From the NCBI RefSeq assembly GCF_050436995.1, contig NC_134745.1:10850001-10914000 (forward strand): a stretch of DNA of 64,000 nucleotides. Direction: 5' to 3'. Each line of letters begins with the position of its first letter. Position 1 is the first letter of the stretch. This DNA is from Anticarsia gemmatalis (lineage: Eukaryota; Arthropoda; Insecta; Lepidoptera; Erebidae). The position numbers and the translations under genes are program-made. The notes under the pieces are model-generated. The model was not told where the DNA came from. It ran no database searches and saw only the letters and a list, made by a program, of their open reading frames with translations. Of this stretch, positions 25,645 through 37,200 are shown piece after piece.

Positions 25645-25760
25645 GTAGATAGGTGTGCGCGGCAGGACGCAGGCGCGAGTGAGCGCGGGGCGAGCATGCG
25701 CGCCGGTTCCGCTGCGCCGCGCGACTGTCGCTGTGCCGTGCGCTGCCGACCGCCGACCTC
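25645..25760 (-). promoter_or_regulatory. GC-rich 5' region of alpha2/delta copy A
   Basis: A CpG-rich segment about 145-260 bp upstream of the copy A start codon, in AT-rich surroundings. Its position suggests core promoter or 5' untranslated sequence. Overlapping open frames on both strands here reflect base composition. Confidence 0.4.
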
Positions 25761-26126
25761 CACGGTTCTGTTTGTGTATCGCTACGTACATTTACGCGTG
25801 TTGGCGTAACTTGTGGATTCACTCGCCACCTGACGCATTGATTTGTATCTCCCTCATCACTAGGTCACCATGTCGATGGGGCGCGTCTGTCACTAACGCG
25901 TTCGCTTTTTATTTCCCTACTTTTGTGTATCGTCTATTATCTCTTTAACGATTCAGTTCTGCTTTGAACCTCGTCCAAAGTTGAGGTAATGGTCAATTAT
26001 GTGATGGAGTCAATAATATCGGTTACAATTGTGTATTTTTTCTACTTTTTCCTCATTCATAAATGAGTTAATGTCTTAGTAATGTGATATTTGAATAAAA
26101 CACATAGCTAAAAGGGTGCAACAAGT

Positions 26127-26132
26127 TTTATT
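26127..26132 (-). other. Candidate polyadenylation signal of alpha2/delta copy B
   Basis: TTTATT on + (AATAAA on -) lies about 35 bases past the copy B stop codon. With copy A's start codon only about 670 bases further on, copy B must end within a short space, so this nearby signal fits. Confidence 0.6.
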
Positions 26133-26166
26133 GACATAGTAACAAAGGTACAAATATAGATGTCTC

Positions 26167-29100
26167 TCATGAAGAGCTCAACTTGCTGAAGAGCAGTAGG
26201 CACCAGGCGAGCACAAACACGAGGAGGTCACAGCGGACGATGTTGCCGAGGCCACACGCAGTTATATTCCGCTCCTGTACAACATTGCAACAATCTTAAT
26301 CAACCAAAAAATAAATATATGAAACCTATTTCAGTTGTACAGTTTCTCAAACAATATAAAGATAAATAATAGGATCACATAGGCTAAAGATGACAGCCAC
26401 CTAATACATAATTTTGTTCCTAATCTAACAGTGCAGTTTTGTAAACATTTCAAGGATAAAATTGTCTAAGCTGATAAAGAAAAATCTTATAGGTCCATCC
26501 ATCATCATGTCAACATTACGGCTTAAACATATCAACCTCTTTGTCGTAATCAGATTTCAAAGAATAGTTTATTTTATTAAACTAGGCTTGATAAACTGAA
26601 TAGTATCTAAGTATTATGGATTTAGGTCACAGATTTCTCGAATGCTTTCAAAGGTATATATACTATCTAATATACTTATTAATATTGCATGTTAAAATAC
26701 TTTACCCCATCATGGTAAGTGTAGCAGCCCTCAAGTCGTCTTCGGGTTAGTCCGCCAAGATCTAGCTTGTGGCAGGGGTCTCGACTGTCCGTCGAGTTAA
26801 CGGTCGGTATCGGCTTGGTGTCACGCGGCGCCGTGCAGTTGTCGTACGTGTTATCATCCTTCTCGATCACCACCAGGAGCATATTTGTCTTGGGGATGTA
26901 GGAAGCCCAGTACGCAGGGTAACACGGTCCCGCTTCATCTTTGGATACGGTCGGCAGAGCTCCCGCCGCCTCCAAAAAATACGTTTGGTTCAATATATAG
27001 AGCTGAACGCTATGATCGCAGGAGAACAGTTCGTCGTCGGCGTTTTCTTTGGCGGCGATGGTGTCATTCTGCGTGAAGGGCGACGGGGTGGTCGAAGGCG
27101 CCTCTGTGGACGCTTCTGTTAATATATCGGCATAGTCTGCGAGCGAGGAGACAACCATGCGGTTACATAAAGCAGAAGTATTAGATGTGCTTATACAATA
27201 CATTACAGGCTGCCAATCAACATGCAGCTGCGTCGCTAGATCAATAAGATAGAAGTGCGTTTTAATACATACGTAGAGATTGTCGCTGCAAGCTTAGGAA
27301 AGCATGTCGTTCTTAATTCTGTTGGTTTAAGATAATTTTAGTACAAGCCTTATTAGTTTCAGGCCCTCCGTTACATCTTCACCGTTCCCATTTCCTTGCT
27401 GCTAACTACAAGCGCAATTAGTGAACGTTTGTAAACTAAATAAGTACATCGATTACCTATAAGTAAAACAGCGAAAGCCAAATTGTTACTTTTGCTACTA
27501 GTCAAACAATATTACGTAATTTAGAAAATTCCCTAATACACTGAACGTTCTCACAATGAAACAATGAACTGCCCAAAATAATTGAAACTTTGTTGTAAAC
27601 GTTGCTTCATGTCATTGCTTTTATCCTAAATATATTTGAGCCCTCCTAGAGAGGTGATAATATTTGTAATCATCGTATTTTAAAATCAACCTTGGATGAT
27701 TTTAACGTTTTTTTAACGTAACCAGGGATGATTTTACCCAGATTCAAATCCAGATGTCCATAATCCACTAACACCTTATATACTACTTTGATTCTGGAAA
27801 CGTTAAGTTTCACACGTCTAATGTTTCACTTAGACACTACTGTAGAAGCCGTTTGTTTGTTATTAATCCTATTTATAAGTAGATGATTATTGTGGCTCAC
27901 CCAAGTCGTCGCTGACTACGGCGGCGTAGGCGTAGTCTTTCCAACTGTGTACGTTCGTCAACAGGAACAATACTTCCGTCAAGAACCATGTTACGAAGTT
28001 GAACGCTAAGCTGAAAGGCTGCAAATTTTCATATTGATTACAATAATAATGTTATTATGTATAGGTACAAAAGCAGAACATAAATTTAACCGTCATGCCA
28101 GAAATAAAAAATAGGTTAGGACATAGGACAGAGGTTGAAAGAACGCCTTAAAAAAAGCTAACGAATGTTCCACTGAGACAAATGAGTAAGGACAAAACGT
28201 ACTTAAGATATAGTATAACTTTTATGACAGAGCCAATATTTGATAGACGAGAAAAATACGCTCATATAGTAGCCAGTTTCAATTGAGGAGATAAAATAAA
28301 AGAAGTTATTAATGAACAAATCTTACAGATCTCAATGACCACGAATGGCTCTTTTCAGGGAGCACGGAGACTGGACAAAGCGCCTGGTAGTTGAACACTT
28401 CCACGTGGTCGAAGATGCCGGTGTCCAGGAACGATTGCAACACGTATTTCTGCTGTCGTCCGAAGAACTGGCCCACTTCCTCCTTGTTCCTCGATAGTAC
28501 GATGTAACCAGAACTATCAATGACGTAGCAATCGTACTTGTTTGAATGACAGGTCAGATCCTGCAAGAAATTGATACTTATTATCGTTTTACAATCAGCA
28601 CTAAATCTACGCCTTAGTAGGTTATGTACATGATATAATGGCCTCTAAGGCCTGGTTAAGGTTGCCATGCCACTATCAGAGCGATGACAGGTCGTGGGTT
28701 CAATTCCCACACGAAACAAATATTTGTGCGATCCGCAAATACATCGTTGTTTCGGGTCTGGTTGTACTTTGTGCAAAAGAGCAATTTTTAGTGCGGGAGT
28801 TGTCTTTTAAAATAGTAATAAAGTAAATATTTTAAATTAGAGTGTTGCATGTAGCTATTGATCGAATCGTACTTACATCTGACCCATCCGAAGTATTAGT
28901 AATATTAATAAATCTATCGTAGAATCTTAAATAGGAAAACTGGAATCCGACAACGGAGGCGGGCGTTGATGAATTGCCGTCCTTGTAGAAAATAGCGTAG
29001 CTGGCAGTTAACGTTATGTCACCATCTTCGTTGATAACAGAGGGTTTTTTCTGTATAATGTCATCCAGGATAGGCAGCGGTGTGGCGACAACTAGAGACT

Positions 29101-32100
29101 CTTTATTGATCATGTGCTGTAGAACTGCTGCTTGGTACCAAGTTTCCTCGATAGTATTGTGGTACAAGTCTCCAAATACACTGAAAGACAATAATAACCA
29201 TGAAAAAATAAACAAAACGGGCGCAGCAAACTTGATACACTAATCGTATTTCAATCTTTAACTTTGTATTGTACTCTTTTTATGCATGCTGCAATATAAT
29301 CGCGCTTTGTAAAGAGGCAACCTTTGGTAAAGATTCTACCAATAGTAACGCGATTCTCTACAGTCGGTACTGTCGAGAATCGAAAGTTTGACATTTAAAA
29401 TGTGCTGCCAAAATAGTTCCTGCGACGCCGTCGACTGATCAGATTTTCATGTAAAATTTTTCGATAGCTAGCTGGTTGTTGATACTCGTTAGTTGTACAC
29501 TACGCTACTGGTATTAAAACATCCAATTCGCGGATTTAAAAGAAATAAAAATAATAATTAACATCTTACTCTCCCGGATATTCTTTCCTCCGGTTACCCT
29601 GCTCATCAACCTCTTCGTTCTTCCCAGTATCAAAGATATAATGCCACCGCGTCAAGCCACTAGATGTCGCTATGAACCGCACACTGACGTTGTACAATCT
29701 AGCCATCTCCCACTCAGCATCAGTGGCTGTCCAGTTTTGGAAGTAAGGAGCAGACAGTTTGGCATCAAATACCAATTGTTTAACTAAGTCTTCGTTGCAA
29801 TAGTAGGCGTTTTCATCCAGTGGAGTAGTGCCGCAGTGTTCTGGAAAAGGGAATTTATGCATGTTGGTTCAAAGAGAATAAAGCAAGTCCAATTATTTTT
29901 TGCAGTTGTTTAAAAACATAACATGAAAATTACTGTCATAGACTTACTTTTAAAATACGGGGTCTAGTCATAAAATACCATGCCAGTTTCACGACTTATA
30001 GATAACAATAAATATTGGACAGATAAAATGACGACATATGAATAAAAAAATCTATTATTATTCCATTAAATAAGCTAGTCGATATTTATTCAGAGGTGGT
30101 TAAACTGGGTCATAAGTGTTGTTATACAAAATTCTAGTGGTTTAAACTTACTTTCGACATCAAAGTTGGTCTCTTCGGCGCCTGTCTCGGGATACTGTTG
30201 TATGGTAATATTAATTTCACCTTTCGATAAACCAACAAAAAAGTTCCACGCTTCTACTTCCGAATTTGGTGTTTCGTGGCCTTCCAAGTAATGGTATTTA
30301 CAATACACCCTGTAAATAGAGAATACATATTATTCTTAAAAACAAAAGAAGCATATTTCTTTTTATTTTTATAGGTTAACTCTGCATTCTGCAGATTTCT
30401 GCATTATTTCCTATATTTATCATTCGAAGCTTTTATTGTTAAATATAGTGTATCCTTCTGGCTAACTCATTCACCAATGTTGTTAGACAATTGTGTGCCT
30501 TGCTTTCTCACAAAACGGGCACAGCACAAACAAATACTTGTGTAATATAACAATAATACAATAGCACATTTCCAAACACAATTTCTTACCAATCAGGATG
30601 TACTCTGTAGCTAAACTTGAAATAATCTGTCACATTGACCCCAGTCAGATCCTTCCCTTGCTTCGCTTCCAGGGGGTTGTCTTTTAGCAAAAGTTCAGTG
30701 TCTCCATAACCCTTCGGTAAAGAAATTCCCATGGAGAAAGGCGTCCCACTCAGCGGCTTAAAGAAGTAGTCGTGCTTCACTCGAGATATTCTCCTAAAAG
30801 TAATGAAAAATTTAATTGCAAGTGGACATAAACATACGTACATAATGTCACACCCGTTATACCTGAAGGTGGAGGCATTACTAATGTTAGTCCAATGTAA
30901 TAAGGGGCGAGCTTATTGCCGGGCACGGTACCAAACTCCGGACTAATATTGACCTGACATAAGAATCGAAATAGAGCACTCGTGGTTAGCAGTCGGATAC
31001 ACTACCGCCCGCGCCTCCGAGGCAGTCAAAGTGCGAACTGTTTCTACTAATTTTTATGAAATATCGTTAAACATAAACGCAAAAAAATTGCTTCACATTT
31101 TACACCTCTTTCACAACGATAAATAAAAATAGTAACGCACCTCATGTTATCATAATGGTAAAGGACTTCGACCTGCTCCATCGAGCCGTCTTCGCCGTGG
31201 ACTAACTTTCCCCTCAACGTAGTGATTTTTTCGCCAAGCTCTCGGGATCCCTTGCCATCGTCCACTTGTTCCACCTCTACGAAGTCCACGCTGTTGTAGT
31301 TTGTTTGCAGTTTGCCATTAATCTGAAAAGAAAAAAGTAAACGCTCGATTAAAAACTATTATTCACTCTGTTGTGAAGTTCTTATCGCCGTTTTTATTTA
31401 GAAATTCGTTCAGAATCTTTAAAATGTTGGAATTAATGGTGGAACACGAAATATTTTCAAGAAAGTAAAAAATAACAAACACTGAATTCGCAACCATTAT
31501 GATAGCATCCAATGTTTATAGCTACTGGGCAGTGTAGGTGTAACTCTATTCCAAATGCATTTCACTGAGGCCACCGATATTTTTGTAGCTATTTATGGCT
31601 GATACCTCACAGTGCCGGTCCACCAACTATTGGTTTAAATAAAACTATACCATGGAATAAGATCGTTGCCCTACACCGGTAATATCTCTCGCACTTGTTG
31701 GGTGTATTCTTACGCGTAACAATATTTGTATACAAGATGTATGTATGTATGTGAATGAAGCAAGGGAAGTTGGTAATGATCGTACCAAGTACCGTTCTTT
31801 GGTCTCTTCCTACTCCTATGGGAAAAAGTCGTGATGTTATGTATAAACGTAATTATTGGTAAAGACAAGTGTATTAATAAAAGTTAAAATACGTAACTCA
31901 CGGTAGTGATCAAGAGGGGATGCAGCAACAGATATCCGTTGTTGCTCACAATAAACGAGTACCCGTTGACACCAAGCTGGAATAAAGAAAATCACATTAT
32001 AACAGATATGAAACATCTTAAAAAAAATGAAAGGCTCATGATTTGAGAGTGCATTTGTAAAAAAATATCTTCCATAAAATGAAGCATCGACTAACGAACA

Positions 32101-35100
32101 AAAATAACGATAATAATAATAAAATTCCTGTAGTACACTTTGGTTTGGTCGAATATTTTCAGATAAAACTTAGATTTTGATGAACATGTGTATGTGTAGG
32201 CTACGTGTAAGTATAATACCTGATGCGGCTGTGCAAGCTTGGCTATGCTGTCGATAGGCACGTCAGTACCGGCCACACCAAGCAATTGTGCCTCGTTGTT
32301 CTCTATGTTGTACTTGTAATCAAATGCCGGGATAGCCACTGACGTCACCAACTTATCTTCATCGGGCTTGTTGATGTCACCACTCACTTGCCATTTCGCC
32401 GTACGCTGAAAATGAGAAAAGTTTTTGAATTTAACTCTACTGTTTGTGCAAAACCTACTTTGTAATAAACATTGGAAATGTACATTAACATTCAGCACCG
32501 GCCTAAGTAGGAAACAGATATATTTTGTTGTATGTGGGTCACAAATGTAGGTCGAAATACGTGCATGCCTACTATATAAATGCAGTATTCAGAAATGAAA
32601 TTTATATTATCAGGCTATGCTAAATTTTCTTTTGTGAATCTTACCGTGTCATCGATGTTAGCGTGCGTCCATGTCGGCGGAGGTTCTTCATTCTCCAAGA
32701 TCATGGGACGAGCGATTACGTTGATGTACTCCAGTACCTGCTGCTGTACTTCTTCCACCGAATGAATGTGCACGAAGTAACCTGGCCAAATTTAATAGCT
32801 CCATGTTAATTAGCGATTAAATATTTTGACGATATTTTAAAATTGAATGGTTTATTCACCTCTGTTCAAACACGCCATCCACTGTATCTCTCGTACATTC
32901 GTTACTTCTTTGCCGATGAGATAGGTGAACACTCTGACTGGAATATAGGTCTGATTGTTGACCACCTCTCTGTTATGCGTCTCGAAGACCTCAGTCAAAT
33001 TCCCTGGTACATAGTCAGTGATCACCATCACCAGCTGGTTGCAACCCTGAGTACTGCTGACGTCACAACCCTTCCTTCTCTGAAGAGAATCAACAAACCA
33101 AATTCTGAGAAATTACAAATAAAGTTTCGTCTCACTCGACTGATATAATAAACGAACCACTCACCTCGCGCAGTGTTGTAAAAGCTTGAATATAAGCAGT
33201 TGTTAAGTTGGCATAACCCTCGAGAGGCTTTTTATGTTTTTTACCATTATCCGTCGGCGTCAGTGTATCCATCAAAGTATTGACATTCTCGGGGGTCGCT
33301 TGTACAAGATCCGTGAAACAATCCACCACTAGTTCTGTGACGTTTTTGAAAGTATACACGTTGACGTAGTCGTTATTGGACAATGTGTCCAAAATAGACC
33401 GCAATGTTCTCCTTGCAACGTAGTTTTTGAAGCCGGTCATTGACCCAGAGACGTCGAACAAGATGATCATGTCTTTGGAGCACGTCGCCGCTTCGATGTA
33501 CCATGACTTGACGCGACAGTCGTACGTGTCGACCTCTTGGTAATTCCACGGCATGCCGGGGAAAAATCGCAGTATGCCTTGCGAGCTGCCGAAGTATTGC
33601 CATGAGAGAGAAGGATCTGATTTATAGTTCTTCGTAAAAATGTCATTTAAACCCTTTGACCATAATATGGCGCTCAGTGTCTTGTTTTCTGTAACACGGA
33701 TATATTCATTATCAAACTAATTCATAGGCAGTTTAATCTTTGAATATATTAAATAAGGAGTATATAAGTATGAGGAGTTTTTCTTTTGAATTACCTTCAT
33801 CATATATATTCGTTGGCACATGGACACAACTCGTATCCGTATTAACACTTATATTGTAAAAGTGCGAATCTTTTTCAAGAGAAACATTCATATAATGAGT
33901 ATTATTTAAAACATATTTAGGGAGCTCGATGTCTTCATCACGGGGAGGTTCGTCCCATTCATTCTCATATTGGAATTTAGAATATTTGGCTGAACAATAT
34001 TCGAAAGGATCGGATTTATTGTATGCGTAATTAAACTCCCTTGCCAACTTCTCTGCCGTCGCGTGAATACACTGTAATAACATATTATACAACATTAACT
34101 AGAATTCATATTAAAATATTCTGTTAAATACCCTTAGAACTATAAATTGAAACCCAATTATGCACGTACAGGCTTAAACTATCGATGAAACCCTCTTTAC
34201 CGCGCTGAACCCGTGATCCCTCCTAAGCGTCCTAAAAGGTTTATGTAGACATAAATCAAAACCTCTCGGACGGAGGAACAAAGTACCCGGTTTTGAATAA
34301 TCTCTTAACTTTCCCTATGTAATCCTTTCTCGAGAAACTTTGGGAAAGTTTCTGGATTGCAGAACAATTCAGTCAAAAGATTTCAACTCTTTTCAACGCC
34401 GGCTAACTTTTTCTGGTACGATGGCTTCATACCAAAATGGAGAAACAATATAGCTTTTTAGAATATTTAAATAAAATCGGAAATCCCATTATTATAAAGT
34501 TGAACTGATTGTAAAACTAAGGAAAATATGAAATTACAGGGCCCACTTTAGAATAAAAAATAAAAATAGGTACATTCACGTATGTGGGAATCTTATAGTA
34601 CCAAAATGACATTGAAACAAGTGCATATATCCTTCACAATATAACGTGCAGGTGTATATAAGCCAAGAATACAACAGTAAGAAGTAACGACTATGGTTTA
34701 CCTTGACAGCATTGATTTTTCGAGTAAGCATTTTGCTCACGGAACGCAGCGAAGATTCCAATATTTGATCTCCTAATTTCTTCTTTACACTAGCATTCAT
34801 TTGTTTGTATTTCTGCGAAAAGAAAATTGTATGGACATATTGGTCAGACATCATCTTCTTTGAGCCTATCAATTTTTCATGGTCATTGGGGATCATTCCT
34901 TGTTTAAAGAAAACTTTTTAACAAGAACAAGAAACTAATTATAAAGTTTTGCTCGAAATACACGTCTTCTGTTGGCTATGAGAATATTTTAAGTGAATTT
35001 ATTATCTTTGAAATGATAATTAAAATGAGCAGTGATAGCCGAGTGGTATAAGTTGACACCTCCCACTCAAGTGGTCGCAGGTTCGAACCCGAGGCAACAC

Positions 35101-36531
35101 ACCAATGACTTTTCGAAGTTATGTGTGTATTAGAAATAATGATCACATGCTCCAACGGTGAAGGAAGACATCGTGAGGAAACCTTGCATGCCTAAAATTT
35201 GTTTAATACATTTATTGAGGGCATGCAAAGTCCCCAACCCGCACTTGGCCAGCGTGGTGGACTCAAGGCCTAACCCCTCCCTCATTACGGGAGGAGACCC
35301 TTGCCCAGCAGTGGGACAGTAATGGGTTCAATTTATTTATTATTTATTTATTATCTTTGATACGTTTTGTAAATTAAGCTTATCCGAATTATCTCCTGAC
35401 GGAGAGATTTTACTTATAAGATCTTAGGCTGTGTCATGTCACTATACTCTGCTTACATTAGCAAAGTCACATGGTACATTAATGTTCATTATGTTAAAAG
35501 GGAAATTTTGTTTTTTTTCTATGATGCTGCTAATTGGGTATGTGGTATACTCACAATTCTGATTTGATCGGACTTGGTGAGAGCTTCGCTCAACTTCCAT
35601 ATTTCGTCGCCTAGCCTTCTGGCCCATACTTTCACTCTGAAATATAAAAAATATTCTGAAAAAGGTACCGTTATCGTATCATTACAATAAAGCACCTTTC
35701 CCGGGACCCTTTTGTTACGAGCCGCGTTATTATAACCGCTCGGAAACGAAATTTGCGGCCTCAATTTATGTTCCAACGAATATTTTCGGGGGCTATTATA
35801 TTCCTGAGGCGACGTTAATCCTCAGACCCGTGAATCATAAATAAAAGCCTATTTGAGAAAGATCATCAATTACGTTACGTTTACGACCGCATTTCATCTT
35901 GAAATAACAGATTTTATGGAATTGTGGGGTAGTTATCGTTTCTATGATTTGTCTTTGATATCGGATTATTCCAAATCGATAAATAAGCTAACTCGCTGCT
36001 ACAAGATAAGAGTCTGACAGATAACATTATAACAAAAAAGTTTGATATGCACGATTTGAAGTGGGTGAAAATGTGCTCGGTAAATGACACTCATGTCACG
36101 TCGCGCATCGCAACACGCGCTCCACGTTTCAATAAAGTTGCTTTGTAGCGTACTCTCAGCGTACCACACTTGTAAACTTTGTTGTTTATGTTTTGTCTCA
36201 TTCACTGCTGCCACTTCGCGATATAATAAGTGTGTGCCGTGTGTGGTAAACTGTGATATCAAGAATATAAGAATTATGAGTATAGAATGTAATGCTGAAA
36301 GCTACAACTATTTGTGAAAAGTTCATGACGCATTCGGTTCCCATATGTTGACAGCATAGTTTGAAAGTATTATTTTTAGTGTACAATTACCGGTAGCTAT
36401 AAAGTTTAGAGCAAACTTGGCAGCATTTAGTATATTAGAACAAATGATTCTTACGTGTCAACTTTCCAGGCTGGGACGGGTTCTGGCACGAACAGTAATG
36501 CACAGATGAGTACAAACTTAAGAGCGTGCAT
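26167..36531 (-). CDS. Voltage-gated calcium channel alpha2/delta subunit, copy B
   Basis: Tandem paralogue of copy A in the same orientation. Exons, 5' to 3': 36455-36531, 35555-35636, 34702-34812, 33795-34071, 33165-33688, 32860-33079, 32645-32781, 32220-32405, 31902-31976, 31141-31322, 30590-30793, 30152-30309, 29570-29840, 28877-29180, 28327-28560, 27901-28018, 26706-27136, 26167-26274. All junctions are GT-AG and in phase, giving 1,232 residues. Residues 1-21 are a signal peptide. The VWA domain has the MIDAS motif DVSGS at 261-265, within KDMIILFDVSGSM. LLGVAGTDVP is at 517-526, followed by NGYSFIVSNNGY. The C-terminus has CGLGN and a hydrophobic tail (about 1213-1227) of GPI-anchor type. 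Many NxS/T sequons are present, as expected for a heavily glycosylated ectoprotein. The VWA core is in one 524-nt exon where copy A uses three. The TDG motif of the VWA fold reads TDY here. An alpha2/delta identity is secure; the exact subtype is not. Confidence 0.9.
28645..28800 (+). mobile_element. tRNA-derived SINE fragment in an intron of copy B
   Basis: Contains a B-box-like GGTTCAATTCC (28697-28707) followed by a body with ATTTGTGCGATCCGC and TTTCGGGTCTGG, the layout of a lepidopteran SINE. It does not fold into a complete tRNA. It lies in the intron between exons 28877-29180 and 28327-28560. Confidence 0.55.
29343..29512 (+). mobile_element. MITE-like element, copy 2 of 4
   Basis: Best preserved direct match to the inverted copy at 56159-56336: it shares GTAACGCGATTCTCT at its start, AAAGTTTGACATTTAAAAT, CTGATCAGATTTTCAT and TTTTTCGATAGCTAGC. 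It sits in the intron between exons 29570-29840 and 28877-29180 of copy B, apparently without harm to the splice sites. Confidence 0.65.
30865..31045 (+). mobile_element. Probable retroelement relic in an intron of copy B
   Basis: Higher-GC block in an AT-rich intron (30794-31140), with AATGTAATAAGGGGCGAGC, TTGCCGGGCACGGTACC and GACTAATATTGACC segments reminiscent of a common lepidopteran interspersed repeat. No coding frame. Identification is from memory of the repeat style only. Confidence 0.35.
35012..35346 (+). mobile_element. Full-length tRNA-derived SINE with target-site duplication
   Basis: 335 bp flanked by a perfect 14-bp direct repeat, TTTATTATCTTTGA (34998-35011 and 35347-35360). 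It has an A box (TAGCCGAGTGGT, 35036-35047), a B box (GGTTCGAACCC, 35080-35090), a conserved body and a 3' domain with CCTTGCCCAGCAGTGGGACA before an ATTT-rich tail. It lies in the second intron of copy B. Fragments of the same family occur at 41519-41568, 45058-45169 and, inverted, 50924-51013. Confidence 0.85.
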
Positions 36532-36954
36532 ATCTGCGGCGGTGACTCACGCGCTAACACCAAATATTATTGCATCTCACATGTAACCGTCGTAAATAAC
36601 GCGAATATTACAGGATAAGGCACATCGTTACTGTGTTTTGTAATAAGTAAGGCTTTTCACGATACATCACAAAAATATATCACTCTAGGCTAACACGCTA
36701 CGATAACTATGACAGATAAAGAACGAATTAACAGAAAGCTTCCCGGGTGAGAGATAAGGAGCAAGGCCACTACGATTCTGAAGCACAGTAAACATTCACT
36801 CACTAAATACTTTCACTTTAACAAGGTTATTAATAGTTGCGACTAAAAGTTTGTCTAGGAGTGTCATAGCGTAGTTCACAACACGATTGTATAGAGGGTG
36901 TACGGAGTGCGCGAGTTAGAGAGAGCGGTGTGGTATAGTGAGTACTGAGTACTG

Positions 36955-37200
36955 TGGGTAGGTAGGTGCGGTGGCGGTCCGTGCGGGTCGCGGCGGGTCG
37001 CGGCCGGACCGGGCGCGGGACGTGTGTCGCGGCGGACGCACGTGCTGCGTCTATTCTGGGCGGGCGCGCGTATCGCTCGGGCGGCATCGAGCGGACTCGA
37101 TCTAGGTCGGGCGGGCGGCGCGCTCTGTCCACACGCTGCTACTGAACGACACGCGCGCGCCTCCACTCCACCGCCATTCTACTCTATTGTACTGCCGCGA
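36955..37200 (-). promoter_or_regulatory. GC-rich 5' region of alpha2/delta copy B
   Basis: The most GC- and CpG-rich stretch of the window (about 245 bp), 425-670 bp upstream of the copy B start codon. The sequence before the ATG also contains a CCGCCGCAG that could be a 3' splice site, so a non-coding first exon may lie in this block. The long open frames on both strands are composition artefacts. Could also serve a divergent + strand transcript. Confidence 0.45.

Noticed and set aside
26769..27122. 117-codon open frame on the + strand
   Set aside because: It is antisense to a secure exon of alpha2/delta copy B (26706-27136); its arginine-rich translation is a shadow.
28645..28800. Possible tRNA gene on the + strand
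   Set aside because: A B-box is present but no complete cloverleaf or acceptor pairing is seen, and the tail continues into a SINE-type body.
35027..35100. Possible tRNA gene with good A and B boxes
   Set aside because: It is the head of a 335-bp element flanked by an exact target duplication, so a SINE and not a tRNA gene.
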